DNA of 49,053 bases from Clostridia bacterium (GCA_029055875.1 JAIDCJ010000009.1:1-49053); one strand, 5' to 3'. Positions 16,104 to 24,295 are shown, counted from the first letter of the stretch. Notes: generated from the sequence alone by a model not told the origin. Numbers and translations are program-made.

Positions 16104-18104
16104 TTGGAGAAGGATCAAAAACACGGACGAACGGAGGAGAAAACGAAGGACGCCATCGAGCTTGCCATTCTAAACGGCTTGGAAGCGTACAATCGTCAGA
16201 CGAACAAATCCGGAAAGGATAAGCATCCGAACGCGCCCAAAGACCTCGGAGCCATGCGCACTCCCGAGGCAATGGAGGAGGCAGGCTTGAAGCCGCACCG
16301 CCGCTCCAAGGCAAAGGGCAAGGGTACCAAATTCGTACCGCCTGCAAACGGTTCGTTTGCGGCAAAGGGACAAGGGGAGAAGAAGCGGGAACAAAGCAAC
16401 AAGCAGCCCGCAAACAGGCCCCAAAAACAAGCAAGGGAAAACCGTGCAGAGCAGCGGGGAAAAAAGAAAAAGCCCGTAAAGGTATTATTCTTCGGCGGCG
16501 TCGGGGAAATCGGCAAGAACATGACCGCCATCGAATACGGGAACGATATTATCATTATCGACGCGGGCATTATTTTCCCCACTGAGGAAATGCCGGGAAT
16601 CGATTTGGTATTCCCCGATATTTCCTATTTGGTTGCAAACAAGCACAAGGTGCGCGGCATTTTCTTAACGCACGGACACGAGGACCATATCGGCGGCGTG
16701 CCGTATCTCCTCAAAGAGATTTCCGCACCCGTCTACGGCACCAAGCTCACGCTGGCGCTCGTCGATAACAAGCTGCGCGAGCACCGCATGAACAACGTAA
16801 CCGAGCGCACCGTAAAGCCCAAGGATAAGGTGAAAGCGGGCGTGTTCACGGTAAACTTCGTGAACGTGAACCACTCGATTGCGGGCGCGCTTGCCTTAGC
16901 TATCGAAACGCCCTACGGCATCATCTTCCACAGCGGAGATTTCAAAATCGACTTGACGCCCGTTGCGGGCTCGCCCATTGATTTGGCGGAGATTGCCGAA
17001 TACGGTAAGAAAGGTATTTTGCTCTACCTCGGCGAATCCACAAATATCGAACGCCCCGGCTATACCATGAGCGAAAAGGTGGTCGGCACGACACTCGAGC
17101 ACCTGTTTGCGGAAAACGCCGAGCGGCGGCTGATTATTGCAACCTTTGCTTCCAACGTGCACCGCTTGCAGCAGATTATAGACATTGCGGTGAAGTATAG
17201 AAGAAAGGTCGCGCTTTCGGGGCGGAGTATGTTTAACGTGGTGGAGGCGGCGGCAAAGATCGGCGAAATCACCGTTCCCGAGGGCGTGCTTATCGACGTT
17301 GAAAAGGCGAAGAATTATTTCGATCGGGAAATCGTAATCGTTTCCACGGGTTCGCAGGGCGAGCCGATGAGCGCGCTCACGCGTATGGCGGCGGGCGAGT
17401 TCAACAAGGTAACGATTGACGCGAACGATACGATTATCATTTCCGCAAGCCCTATCCCCGGAAACGAGCACGCCATTTACCGCGTGATAAACAACCTCTA
17501 TAAAAAGGGCGCGAACGTCGTTTACGAGAGCTTGGAGAAAATCCACGTTTCGGGACACGCTTGTCAGGAAGAGCATAAAATGATGCACTCCCTGTTAAAG
17601 CCCAAATTCTTTATTCCCGTGCACGGCGAATACCGCCACTTGAAACGCCACGTTTTGCTTGCGCAGGAGCTCGGCATGAAGCCCGCGCAGACCTTCATTC
17701 CCGATATCGGCGTGTGCGTGGAAGTCACGGACGATAGCTTAAAGCAGGGCGAAAGCTTCCCCGCGGGCGCAAGGCTCATTGACGGCGCAGGCTTCGAGGA
17801 CTACGGCACGAGCGAGGTTTTGAAGGATAGACTCACCATGTCTGGCGAGGGCGTGTTTATCGTGAGCATTGCGGTATCGAACGGCGTCATGCTCAGCGAG
17901 CCCGTTATCGAGAGCCGCGGCTTTGTGCTCTCCGACGAGCACGATTATATGCGCGATTTGCAGGAAGTCGTTGAGAAGGCGGTGGAAACCACGCAGGGCT
18001 CGGCGGGCGAAATCAAAAACGCCGTACGCCGCGCGATGCGGAGCTATCTCTTCAAAAAGACCAAGCAGTCGCCCATGATAATTCCAATCGTACAAGAATT
18101 ATAA
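16104..18104 (+). CDS. rnj: Ribonuclease J with long basic N-terminal extension
   Basis: RNase J is the 5'-to-3' exonuclease and endonuclease of Gram-positive mRNA decay and rRNA maturation. The metallo-beta-lactamase core begins near residue 124 (KVLFFGGVGEIGKNM). The zinc-binding HGHEDH is at residues 190-195, and the beta-CASP segment ends in SGHACQEEHKMMHSLLKPKFFIPVHGEY. The C-terminal dimerisation domain is present. The first 123 residues are a Lys/Arg/Gln-rich, low-complexity extension absent from ordinary RNase J1. The start is TTG 16104, supported by AAGGAG 7 nt upstream; the first ATG would remove 50 residues and has no such site. The next gene follows after 3 nt. Confidence 0.95.
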   Translation: MEKDQKHGRTEEKTKDAIELAILNGLEAYNRQTNKSGKDKHPNAPKDLGAMRTPEAMEEAGLKPHRRSKAKGKGTKFVPPANGSFAAKGQGEKKREQSNKQPANRPQKQARENRAEQRGKKKKPVKVLFFGGVGEIGKNMTAIEYGNDIIIIDAGIIFPTEEMPGIDLVFPDISYLVANKHKVRGIFLTHGHEDHIGGVPYLLKEISAPVYGTKLTLALVDNKLREHRMNNVTERTVKPKDKVKAGVFTVNFVNVNHSIAGALALAIETPYGIIFHSGDFKIDLTPVAGSPIDLAEIAEYGKKGILLYLGESTNIERPGYTMSEKVVGTTLEHLFAENAERRLIIATFASNVHRLQQIIDIAVKYRRKVALSGRSMFNVVEAAAKIGEITVPEGVLIDVEKAKNYFDREIVIVSTGSQGEPMSALTRMAAGEFNKVTIDANDTIIISASPIPGNEHAIYRVINNLYKKGANVVYESLEKIHVSGHACQEEHKMMHSLLKPKFFIPVHGEYRHLKRHVLLAQELGMKPAQTFIPDIGVCVEVTDDSLKQGESFPAGARLIDGAGFEDYGTSEVLKDRLTMSGEGVFIVSIAVSNGVMLSEPVIESRGFVLSDEHDYMRDLQEVVEKAVETTQGSAGEIKNAVRRAMRSYLFKKTKQSPMIIPIVQEL

Positions 18105-18107
18105 AAC

Positions 18108-19166
18108 ATGAAAACAGAAGATACAGAGCTTGACGCAGAGGGGAAGGAGATTTTATTCTCCTCCGTTAAAAAACGCCCCGTTCCCGAATACAACGGAGAA
18201 AAGGAAAAGAAGAAAGCTGCCGTCATTTTTTCCCGCGTCTATTTTCTTGCGCTCGTTGCGCTTGTCGTAGGGCTGTACGCTTACGTTCTTGTGGAAAATA
18301 TCAAAAGCGGGAATGAGATGCTCATTGCAAAGACTGCATACGTTTCCGTTGCCGTTTTAATTGAAAGTTTCATTTTCATTATCACGGCGTTCGGACTTTG
18401 GTCAAAGTTTTTGGGTAAGGTTTTCCATACCGATTCCAAGCAGGGTGTTGAAGAGCGGGAAACTCCGCCCGAGCTGAAACAATCGGCGTTAGACGACGAG
18501 CTGTATATTTATTCCGACAGCGTGCGCATCGTCAGGTTAGACGGAAATTTTCATATTCCCTTTTCCCGCTTAACGAGGGTGGAGTATATACGTTACGGCA
18601 AGGATTATTGCTTGATATTCTATATGAAAGGGAATCTGAAAAATTGCACGATTCCCGCAAGAAGTTTTTCGATTGATAAAATCAAAAAGTTGCTTCCCTG
18701 TCCCGTTTTGCCTTACGATACGGGTACGCCGTCGAAGAAAGAGCCGAGAATCAGAAGACGCCCCGATTGGCTGAACAAGGATACGATCGGCGGGCTTATA
18801 ATGGCGCTGTTTGCTCTTGGTGCGGGCGTTGCCGTCACCGTGCTTCACTTCTTGGTAGATGAGCGTATGCCCTTGTTTTTGGGCGTGTTCTTTATGCTGG
18901 GCGGGCTGATGGCCTTTTGCGGCGTATTGGGGCACAACAGCAAATGGTGCAATAACGTCGTCATTCCCGTTTTGTTCGCACTCATCTTCGTGGTGTTCAC
19001 GGTGGGGTTCTTCCCTGCCATGTATACGGAGCTCGGCGTACGTACCGTGCGGGAAGTCATGATGAGCGAGCCTTACACCGTCTGCTTTTTCGGACTTGCG
19101 GGCTTGGGCTTGTATCTCGTGTATGCGGCAATCTTGAACGCCGTGAATTTAATTCGTAAAAAATAA
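18108..19166 (+). CDS. Multi-pass membrane protein with PH-like cytosolic domain, unknown
   Basis: The 352-residue product has two hydrophobic segments near residues 43-63 and 75-97. A soluble region (about 130-190) with ELYIYSDSVRIVRLDGNFHIPFSRLTRVEYI resembles the pleckstrin-like folds of bacterial membrane proteins. Four more spans follow to the end. It begins 3 nt after the rnj stop, with its ribosome site inside the end of rnj, so it is co-transcribed and probably coupled. I do not recognise the family; the PH-like label is inference from the strand pattern. Confidence 0.78.
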   Translation: MKTEDTELDAEGKEILFSSVKKRPVPEYNGEKEKKKAAVIFSRVYFLALVALVVGLYAYVLVENIKSGNEMLIAKTAYVSVAVLIESFIFIITAFGLWSKFLGKVFHTDSKQGVEERETPPELKQSALDDELYIYSDSVRIVRLDGNFHIPFSRLTRVEYIRYGKDYCLIFYMKGNLKNCTIPARSFSIDKIKKLLPCPVLPYDTGTPSKKEPRIRRRPDWLNKDTIGGLIMALFALGAGVAVTVLHFLVDERMPLFLGVFFMLGGLMAFCGVLGHNSKWCNNVVIPVLFALIFVVFTVGFFPAMYTELGVRTVREVMMSEPYTVCFFGLAGLGLYLVYAAILNAVNLIRKK

Positions 19167-19171
19167 AACTT

Positions 19172-19459
19172 ATGGCCACGGAAAAACAATTCGTTCAAAC
19201 TTTGATAGACGGTTTATTTGAAGTGCGTATTCGCCCCATGATGGGCGAGTACGTTTTGTATTGCCGTGAAAAGGTGGTGGGCGGAATTTACGATAACCGC
19301 CTTTTAATAAAGCCCGTGCCTAAGGCGCAGGAGCTCTTGCCCAATGCGCGCTACGAGCTTCCCTACGTCGGCGCAAAGCCCATGCTGCGAGTAGAAAACT
19401 ACGACAAGGCATTCTTGCAGGAGCTTTTGTTTGCGGTGGCAGACGGATTAAAGAAATGA
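19172..19459 (+). CDS. TfoX N-terminal domain protein
   Basis: The 95-residue product matches the stand-alone TfoX_N domain: RPMMGEYVLYCREKVVGGIYDNRLLIKP followed by YVGAKPMLRVEN. In gamma-proteobacteria this fold is half of the competence regulator Sxy/TfoX. In Bacillota the lone domain is widespread and its role is unknown, so a competence role should not be assumed. It starts 5 nt after the previous stop, and its last four bases overlap the start of the methyltransferase gene. Confidence 0.88.
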   Translation: MATEKQFVQTLIDGLFEVRIRPMMGEYVLYCREKVVGGIYDNRLLIKPVPKAQELLPNARYELPYVGAKPMLRVENYDKAFLQELLFAVADGLKK

Positions 19460-20046
19460 AATTGAACGGTTTAGACGAACGGCTTCTCGCGCTGCGGGAG
19501 AGAGCAAAGGAAGTGCGCGATCCCACGGCGGCAGACGAAACGCTCGAATATATTTTAAGTTTAATTGAAAAGAGACGCCCTCAAAGCATTCTCGAAATCG
19601 GTGCGGCGGAGGGGCTTACCTCGTGCGCTATGCTCCTGTGTTCAGATGCGCATTTGACCGCAATCGAGTACGATAGTGCAAGAGCGTCGCGTGCGCGGGA
19701 AAATTTCCGCCTGTTCGGTCTCTCTGAGCGCGTCAAGCTCCACGAGGGCGACGCGGGCGAAATTCTGCCCATGTTAGAGGGCGAATACGATTTGATATTT
19801 TTAGACGGGCCCAAAGTGCAGTACCGCAGGTACTTGCCCGATTGCAAACGGCTGTTGAGTCGCGGCGGCGTGCTCCTGTCGGACGATATACTCTTGTTCG
19901 GCTGGGTGCGCGGCGAGCCGCCCAAAAAGCGCAGAATGCTCGTAGAGCATATCCGCGAATATCTGAAGCTGTTGGAAACGGACGAGGAACTCAGTACGGA
20001 AATTCTTGAAATTGCAGAGGGGCTCGCTGTGAGCGTGAAGAAATGA
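19456..20046 (+). CDS. trmR: Class I SAM-dependent methyltransferase, probable tRNA 5-hydroxyuridine methyltransferase TrmR
   Basis: The 196-residue protein is an O-methyltransferase family 3 member. The SAM-binding motif ILEIGAAEGLTS is near residues 46-57, the acidic residue is in AIEYDS, and DLIFLDGPKVQY carries the metal and substrate region. In Bacillus subtilis the homologue YrrM (TrmR) methylates 5-hydroxyuridine at tRNA position 34 to mo5U. Its genomic partner there is the U32-family hydroxylase TrhP, and the same pair is adjacent here with overlapping start and stop codons. That context raises the specific call above a generic methyltransferase. Direct evidence for the substrate is lacking. 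Confidence 0.82.
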   Translation: MKLNGLDERLLALRERAKEVRDPTAADETLEYILSLIEKRRPQSILEIGAAEGLTSCAMLLCSDAHLTAIEYDSARASRARENFRLFGLSERVKLHEGDAGEILPMLEGEYDLIFLDGPKVQYRRYLPDCKRLLSRGGVLLSDDILLFGWVRGEPPKKRRMLVEHIREYLKLLETDEELSTEILEIAEGLAVSVKK

Positions 20047-21239
20047 AAAAACCCGAATTACTTGCTCCTGCGGGGAGCATGAAAAAACTGAAAACGGCGT
20101 TCTACTTCGGTGCGGACGCGGTGTATCTCGGCGGGAAGAGTTTTTCTCTTAGAACCTTTGCCGATAATTTTACCGACGAGGAGCTTGTAGAGGCGGTAAC
20201 GTACGCGCACGAGCGCGGGAAAAAGGTGTACATCTGTGCGAATATTTTCGGAAAGAATACCGATTTTACCGCTCTCGAAAAGCACTTCCGCTATCTTGAA
20301 GCAATCGGTGCGGACGCGGTGCTCATTTCCGATTTAGGGGTACTGCGCCTTTGCAGAAGAGTTGCGCCCAAGCTGCCCGTGCATATCTCCACGCAGGCGA
20401 ATACCCTGAACAAAGAGGCTGCGGCAATGTGGAAGGAGCTCGGCGCGGAGCGCGTCGTCGTGGCGCGGGAGCTCTCCGTAAAAGAGATTGCCGAAATCCA
20501 CGGGGCGAACCCCGATTTGCAGCTCGAAGCGTTCGTGCACGGCGCCATGTGCATTTCGTACAGCGGGCGGTGCTATCTTTCCGATTATCTCGACGGCCGA
20601 GAGTCCAACCGCGGCGCATGCGTGCAGGCATGCCGCTGGAACTACCGTGTGCAGAGCCGAGAGGGCGCAAAAGGCGAGTGGTACGACTTAGAGTCCGACG
20701 AGCGCGGCACCTACGTCATGAACAGCAAGGATTTGAATATGAGCGCGCATTTAGAAGATCTTGCCGCGGCGGGCGTGTGTTCCTTCAAAATAGAGGGGCG
20801 CATGAAGAGCGAGTACTACCTCGCTACCGTCGTGAACGCTTACCGCAGAATTATCGACGGCGGATATTCGGAAGAGCTTGCAAAAGAGCTGGAAGCAAGC
20901 GCGCACCGCGCCTATACCACGGCTTACGCATTCGGCGAGAATCACGATACGGTATCGCGCGAAAATTCCCAAACGCGCGGCACGCACGAATACATTGCAA
21001 ACGTTTTCGGCTATGAGAACGGCAGGGTGAAGGCCGAAATGCGGAACCGCTTTTTCGAGGGCGATACGCTTGAAATATTATCCCCCTCGGCGCAGCACGG
21101 AAAAGCGTTCAAGGTGGAGAAATTGCGCGACAGCGCGGGAGAGTCGTGTACGGATGCAAAGCTCGTGCAGAGCGCGTATACGTTCGATTGTCCTTATCCC
21201 TTGCAGGAAGGCGATATTTTAAGAAGAAAAATGAAATAA
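20043..21239 (+). CDS. trhP: Peptidase U32-family protein, probable tRNA U34 hydroxylase TrhP
   Basis: The 398-residue product has the U32 signature: LLAPAGS at the start, GADAVYLGG, EAFVHGAMCISYSGRCYLS, and the cysteine pair in GACVQACRWNY. Despite the historical 'peptidase' name, TrhP uses prephenate-dependent chemistry and an iron-sulfur cluster to form 5-hydroxyuridine at tRNA position 34. It overlaps trmR by 4 nt (ATGA), so translation is coupled and the two steps of mo5U synthesis are in one operon. One TrhP is present here, where B. subtilis has two tandem copies. A terminator follows. Confidence 0.88.
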   Translation: MKKPELLAPAGSMKKLKTAFYFGADAVYLGGKSFSLRTFADNFTDEELVEAVTYAHERGKKVYICANIFGKNTDFTALEKHFRYLEAIGADAVLISDLGVLRLCRRVAPKLPVHISTQANTLNKEAAAMWKELGAERVVVARELSVKEIAEIHGANPDLQLEAFVHGAMCISYSGRCYLSDYLDGRESNRGACVQACRWNYRVQSREGAKGEWYDLESDERGTYVMNSKDLNMSAHLEDLAAAGVCSFKIEGRMKSEYYLATVVNAYRRIIDGGYSEELAKELEASAHRAYTTAYAFGENHDTVSRENSQTRGTHEYIANVFGYENGRVKAEMRNRFFEGDTLEILSPSAQHGKAFKVEKLRDSAGESCTDAKLVQSAYTFDCPYPLQEGDILRRKMK

Positions 21240-21241
21240 AA

Positions 21242-21274
21242 AAAGCCCCCGATATTAAGTCGGGGACTTTTTCG
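21242..21274. terminator. Intrinsic terminator, convergent genes
   Basis: The arms at 21242-21252 and 21260-21270 pair with one mismatch (CCCCGA/TCGGGG core), with A-rich and T-rich flanks. It ends trhP on the plus strand and the zinc-ribbon/LRR gene on the minus strand. Confidence 0.88.
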
Positions 21275-21275
21275 T

Positions 21276-22250
21276 TTAAGAAATATCTCCGTCTATGCAG
21301 TGCACGCAGTAAGCCGTACTTCCCGCCCAGTCGTCGCTTTTCACAATTTCATTCCATTCCGATTTTGTTCCGCGGTAGGTAATTCCGATATGCGCTAAGT
21401 TCCCGCATCCGTCAAAGGCAAAGCTTTTGATTTCGGTAACGCTATTTGGGATAATCATACAAGTAAGATTCTTGCATTTGCCGAATGCGCCGCTTCCGAT
21501 TGAGGTAACGCTACTTGGCAGGGTAATGCTTTTCAAGCCGCCGCATCCTTCAAATGCACAGCTCCCGATTGAGGTGACGCCGTGCGGAATAATCAGGCTT
21601 TTCAAGGCTTTGCAATCTTTAAGTGCGCAGCTTTTAATTTCGGTTACGCTGTTTGGAATCACGACGCTCGTGAGGTTAGAGCACCTGCCGAGCACACAGC
21701 TTTTTAATTCGGTTACGCCGTCGGGAACGGCAAGCCTTGTCAGGCTTTCGCAATGATAGAACGCGTAGCTGCCGATGGAGCTGACGCTCTTCGGAAGGGT
21801 AAAGTCCGTCAGCCTCGTGCAGCCCGTAAATGCGCCGTCGCCGATTGAAATAACGGTATCGGGAATGATAACGCTCGTCAGGCTGTCGCAGTCCTTAAAC
21901 GCGTAACGCCCGATTGCGGTAACGGGCAGATTGTTGACTTCTTTCGGAATTACGATTTCCGTAGCCTTGCAGTCACTTTCGATTTTCGCAACGGTGTAGG
22001 AAGCCTTATCGTCGTTCAAACTGTAAACGAGCGGAGAAACAACGCATTGTTTTTCATCGTTGTTTTCTTGGGGAGAAGCCTTCGGTTTTACTTTCTTTCC
22101 GAAGAAGTAACCGCAGTTTGTACAGAATTTTACACTGCCGCCGAGCGTTACGCCGCAAAGGGGGCAGGCTTTTTCTTTTTGGCTGGAAGTTCCGCATTCG
22201 GGACAAAAGTTCCCTTCAAATTCCGTGCCGCACTTCGTGCACGCGAGCAT
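21276..22250 (-). CDS. Zinc-ribbon plus BspA-type leucine-rich-repeat protein
   Basis: The 324-residue protein begins with two zinc ribbons, CTKCG...CPECG and CPLCG...CTNCG (residues about 4-20 and 30-48). After a short polar linker come about nine BspA-like (LRR_5) repeats of about 23 residues with the pattern IGSYAFYHCESLTRLAVPDGV. It ends with a small WAGSTAYCVHC cap. There is no signal peptide or membrane span, unlike most BspA proteins, which are secreted. It starts at ATG 22250 with GGAGG 7 nt upstream, directly after a leader RNA that ends in a terminator (22270-22415), so expression is probably controlled by premature termination. The molecular role is unknown. Confidence 0.85.
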   Translation of the reverse strand: MLACTKCGTEFEGNFCPECGTSSQKEKACPLCGVTLGGSVKFCTNCGYFFGKKVKPKASPQENNDEKQCVVSPLVYSLNDDKASYTVAKIESDCKATEIVIPKEVNNLPVTAIGRYAFKDCDSLTSVIIPDTVISIGDGAFTGCTRLTDFTLPKSVSSIGSYAFYHCESLTRLAVPDGVTELKSCVLGRCSNLTSVVIPNSVTEIKSCALKDCKALKSLIIPHGVTSIGSCAFEGCGGLKSITLPSSVTSIGSGAFGKCKNLTCMIIPNSVTEIKSFAFDGCGNLAHIGITYRGTKSEWNEIVKSDDWAGSTAYCVHCIDGDIS

Positions 22251-22269
22251 TATGTTTCCTCCGTAGAAT

Positions 22270-22415
22270 AAAAAAAGTGTGTTTCCGAATATCGGAAACA
22301 CACCGCATGGTATCTCCAAGATTCGTTACCACACCAATCTTCTTTGACAAAGCATAAAGAGATACACAATGCCTAGATTGTGCACTTTGCCAAAGAAATA
22401 TATAAATGGTGTGGT
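22270..22415 (-). ncRNA. Orphan structured leader RNA ending in a terminator (riboswitch-like or sRNA)
   Basis: On the minus strand the predicted transcript starts at about 22415 and folds into one long hairpin. A 9-bp base stem pairs 22415-22407 with 22336-22328. A 13-bp stem with one G-U pair pairs 22397-22385 with 22352-22340. A 6-bp apical stem pairs 22382-22377 with 22370-22365, with loop CTAGGC. The 3' bulge GTATCTC (22365-22359) can pair with GAGATAC (22316-22310) as a 7-bp pseudoknot. A 12-bp terminator stem (22303-22292 with 22288-22277) and T7 follow, just before the ribosome site of the LRR gene. The 5' segment CACACC (22413-22408) can also pair with GGTGTG (22304-22299) in the terminator arm. 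No known riboswitch or T-box motif was recognised. Confidence 0.75.
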
Positions 22416-22421
22416 GATTGA

Positions 22422-22450
22422 AGTATAACATAACGCCATGGAATTTGCAA
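22422..22450 (-). promoter_or_regulatory. Sigma-A promoter of the leader RNA
   Basis: On the minus strand TTGCAA (22450-22445), exactly 17 bp, and TATACT (22427-22422) place the transcript start at 22415. That is the first base of the long hairpin, so the whole RNA from its first nucleotide is structured. Confidence 0.82.
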
Positions 22451-22517
22451 GTAGTTGCAAAAAATTTTTAGCCGCACCTCTTCGCATTCACAGGCACGGT
22501 GTTTCATATAATGGAAT

Positions 22518-23207
22518 ATGAACGTTTTTCACGGATCAAAGAAACACTTTTTTATCATTCTCGCCGTGTTTACGGCAATCGTCTGCGCATTCGTAGGCAT
22601 TGTGTGGTGGTGCGGGCGCGCCTATGCACGTGTCACGCTTCCGCAAAAATACTGGCTTCTGGTGCGCGACTGTGAAGACAGCACCGCCGCGGCAATCATC
22701 GGCAATACGTATCTTTCGGGCGGGGCGGGGTACTTAATCGAAACGGGCGGAAAGCAGAGCGTCGTTATCGCGTGCTACTATTCGGAGGTTTCGGCCGAGT
22801 CCGTCCGCCGCAGCATGGAAGGGAAAGGAATCGAAACGCATATTGTAAAACGCGCACCGAGCGATTTCACGTTAAGCGGGAACAGCTCTTCCTATAAAGA
22901 GCGGATTATAGAGAATGCGGAAACGGCGGATACCTGTGCGAAAATTTTATACGATACCGCAAATAATTTAGAGCGCACGGCAATTTCGCAGGAGGAGGCG
23001 CGGGCGGCGGTGCGCGGCGTAGTTAGCTCGCTCCACGGCTTGCAGGAGGGGAATACGGATCGCTGTTTTTCGCAGTGGAATACCGCGCTTCTGCTTGCGG
23101 AGCGTAAGGGGATAGAGATTGCAAACGGCATTATCTTTGCAAAAGATTTGCGCTATTTACAGGTTCAGCTCTGCATTTCGATTTCAAATACGGGTGATTA
23201 TTTTTAA
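22518..23207 (+). CDS. Membrane-anchored protein with SPOR-like extracytoplasmic domain (tentative)
   Basis: The 229-residue product has one N-terminal membrane segment (about residues 10-33) and an outside domain. The segment YWLLVRDCEDSTAAAIIGNTYLSGGAGYLI is followed by VVIACYYSEVSAESVRRSM. The strand-helix-strand pattern with GGAGY resembles SPOR peptidoglycan-binding domains, a tentative call. The C-terminal half is helical. No Shine-Dalgarno site precedes ATG 22518. TATAAT at 22507-22512 lies 5 nt before it, so the mRNA is probably leaderless. The -35 box is not clear. It is divergent from the leader-RNA promoter. Confidence 0.75.
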   Translation: MNVFHGSKKHFFIILAVFTAIVCAFVGIVWWCGRAYARVTLPQKYWLLVRDCEDSTAAAIIGNTYLSGGAGYLIETGGKQSVVIACYYSEVSAESVRRSMEGKGIETHIVKRAPSDFTLSGNSSSYKERIIENAETADTCAKILYDTANNLERTAISQEEARAAVRGVVSSLHGLQEGNTDRCFSQWNTALLLAERKGIEIANGIIFAKDLRYLQVQLCISISNTGDYF

Positions 23208-23213
23208 TATTGC

Positions 23214-23242
23214 TTGTCATTCGGGAAGAAAAGCGTTATAAT
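23214..23242 (+). promoter_or_regulatory. Sigma-A promoter of the lipid kinase gene
   Basis: TTGTCA (23214-23219), 17 bp, and TATAAT (23237-23242) lie so that transcription should begin at or within a base of the ATG at 23249. This predicts a leaderless mRNA. Confidence 0.8.
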
Positions 23243-23248
23243 AATAGT

Positions 23249-24154
23249 ATGGATTGCATATACCTCTACAACCCGAATAGCGGCAAGGGAAAAATCAAAA
23301 AGAAGATTCCCTATATCCGCAAAAAGCTGGAAGAAAAATTCGAGCGGGTAGATATCGTTGAAACGGAGAGCGCGCACGATTTTAAGCAGCGCGTGCGCGA
23401 GAGTGTGGATAAATACGATACCATTCTCTTTTCGGGCGGCGACGGTACGTTTAACAACGTTTTGGAAGGGGTAGGCGACCGCGAAATTCCGCTAGGCTAT
23501 ATTCCGAGCGGCACGACCAACGATATTGCGCATTCGCTCGGCATTCCGAGGAATATAAAGGGCGCGCTCAAAGTCATTCTCGACGGCTATACCGAGGGCG
23601 TAGACTGTATGCGCGTGAACGGTGCGCACTACGTCATGTATATTGCGGCGGCGGGTGCGTTCACGGAAGTGACCTATAATACGCCGCAAAAGTCCAAGCG
23701 TGCGCTCGGTTGGATCGCGTACGCCATTCAGGGCTTGAAGAAAAATATGAAGCTCGATATCTTTCCCGTACATTGCTCCTGCGGCGGGAAGGAAGTGGAT
23801 ACGCACGGCGTTCTGGTGTTCGTCATGAACGGCAGAATGGTTGCGGGAATGCCCGTCAATAAAGAGGGCAGTATGTGCGACGGCGCATTGGAAGTGGCCA
23901 TCGTCAAGCAGGTGAAAAAGCCGAACTTCTTCCAGCGCATGGGGAAATATTTGTCCATTGCGGCAATCATGTTTTTCGGCGCACGCATCAAGAAAAAGGA
24001 CGTGGAGTTTTTACTCGGCGACAGCGTGAAGATTGAAACGGGGGAGGACGTCGTCTGGGATTTCGACGGTGAAGAGGGAATCCGCGGGAATATCGAAATT
24101 GAGGTGCTGAAGGGGCGCGTGAAGATGTTCGTGCCGAAAAATAAAAAAATATAA
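23249..24154 (+). CDS. Diacylglycerol/lipid kinase family protein (YegS/DagK type)
   Basis: The 301-residue protein phosphorylates a lipid hydroxyl group, most likely diacylglycerol for recycling into phospholipid synthesis at the inner face of the membrane. It begins with NPNSGKGK, has the nucleotide-binding GGDGTFNNVLEGV near residue 65, and GYIPSGTTNDIAHSLGIP. The C-terminal beta domain ends near WDFDGEEG. Homologues start at this MDCIYLYNP sequence, and the promoter -10 box is 6 nt upstream, so there is no room for a ribosome site. The earlier ATG in the same frame lies in the promoter and is rejected. A tRNA gene follows. Confidence 0.92.
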   Translation: MDCIYLYNPNSGKGKIKKKIPYIRKKLEEKFERVDIVETESAHDFKQRVRESVDKYDTILFSGGDGTFNNVLEGVGDREIPLGYIPSGTTNDIAHSLGIPRNIKGALKVILDGYTEGVDCMRVNGAHYVMYIAAAGAFTEVTYNTPQKSKRALGWIAYAIQGLKKNMKLDIFPVHCSCGGKEVDTHGVLVFVMNGRMVAGMPVNKEGSMCDGALEVAIVKQVKKPNFFQRMGKYLSIAAIMFFGARIKKKDVEFLLGDSVKIETGEDVVWDFDGEEGIRGNIEIEVLKGRVKMFVPKNKKI

Positions 24155-24172
24155 AATAGAGCGCAAAAACGC

Positions 24173-24201
24173 TTGATTTTTGCCGCCGATTTTTTTATAA
24201 T
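24173..24201 (+). promoter_or_regulatory. Promoter of tRNA-Thr
   Basis: TTGATT (24173-24178), 17 bp, and TATAAT (24196-24201) precede the mature tRNA 5' end by 18 nt. Confidence 0.82.
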
Positions 24202-24219
24202 AAAAACACAGTTTAATAT

Positions 24220-24295
24220 GCTTCTGTGGCTCAGTCGGTAGAGCGATTGATTCGTAATCAATAGGTCGCCGGTTCAAGTCCGGCCAGAAGCTCCA
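24220..24295 (+). tRNA. tRNA-Thr, anticodon CGT
   Basis: A complete 76-nt cloverleaf with encoded CCA is present. The acceptor stem is GCTTCTG/CAGAAGC, and the D arm has GCTC...GAGC. The anticodon stem is ATTGA/TCAAT with loop TTCGTAA (anticodon CGT, codon ACG). The T arm is GCCGG-TTCAAGT-CCGGC. It has its own promoter and a long terminator. Confidence 0.96.

Noticed and set aside
22270..22415. Leader RNA as a T-box or a known riboswitch
   Set aside because: The T-box sequence GGGTGGNACCGCG and a specifier loop are missing, and no conserved core of TPP, FMN, SAM, c-di-GMP, THF or glutamine classes could be found by eye.
24159..24178. Terminator after the lipid kinase gene
   Set aside because: The stem is only 4 bp (AGCG/CGCT) with an interrupted T run, and it overlaps the tRNA promoter.
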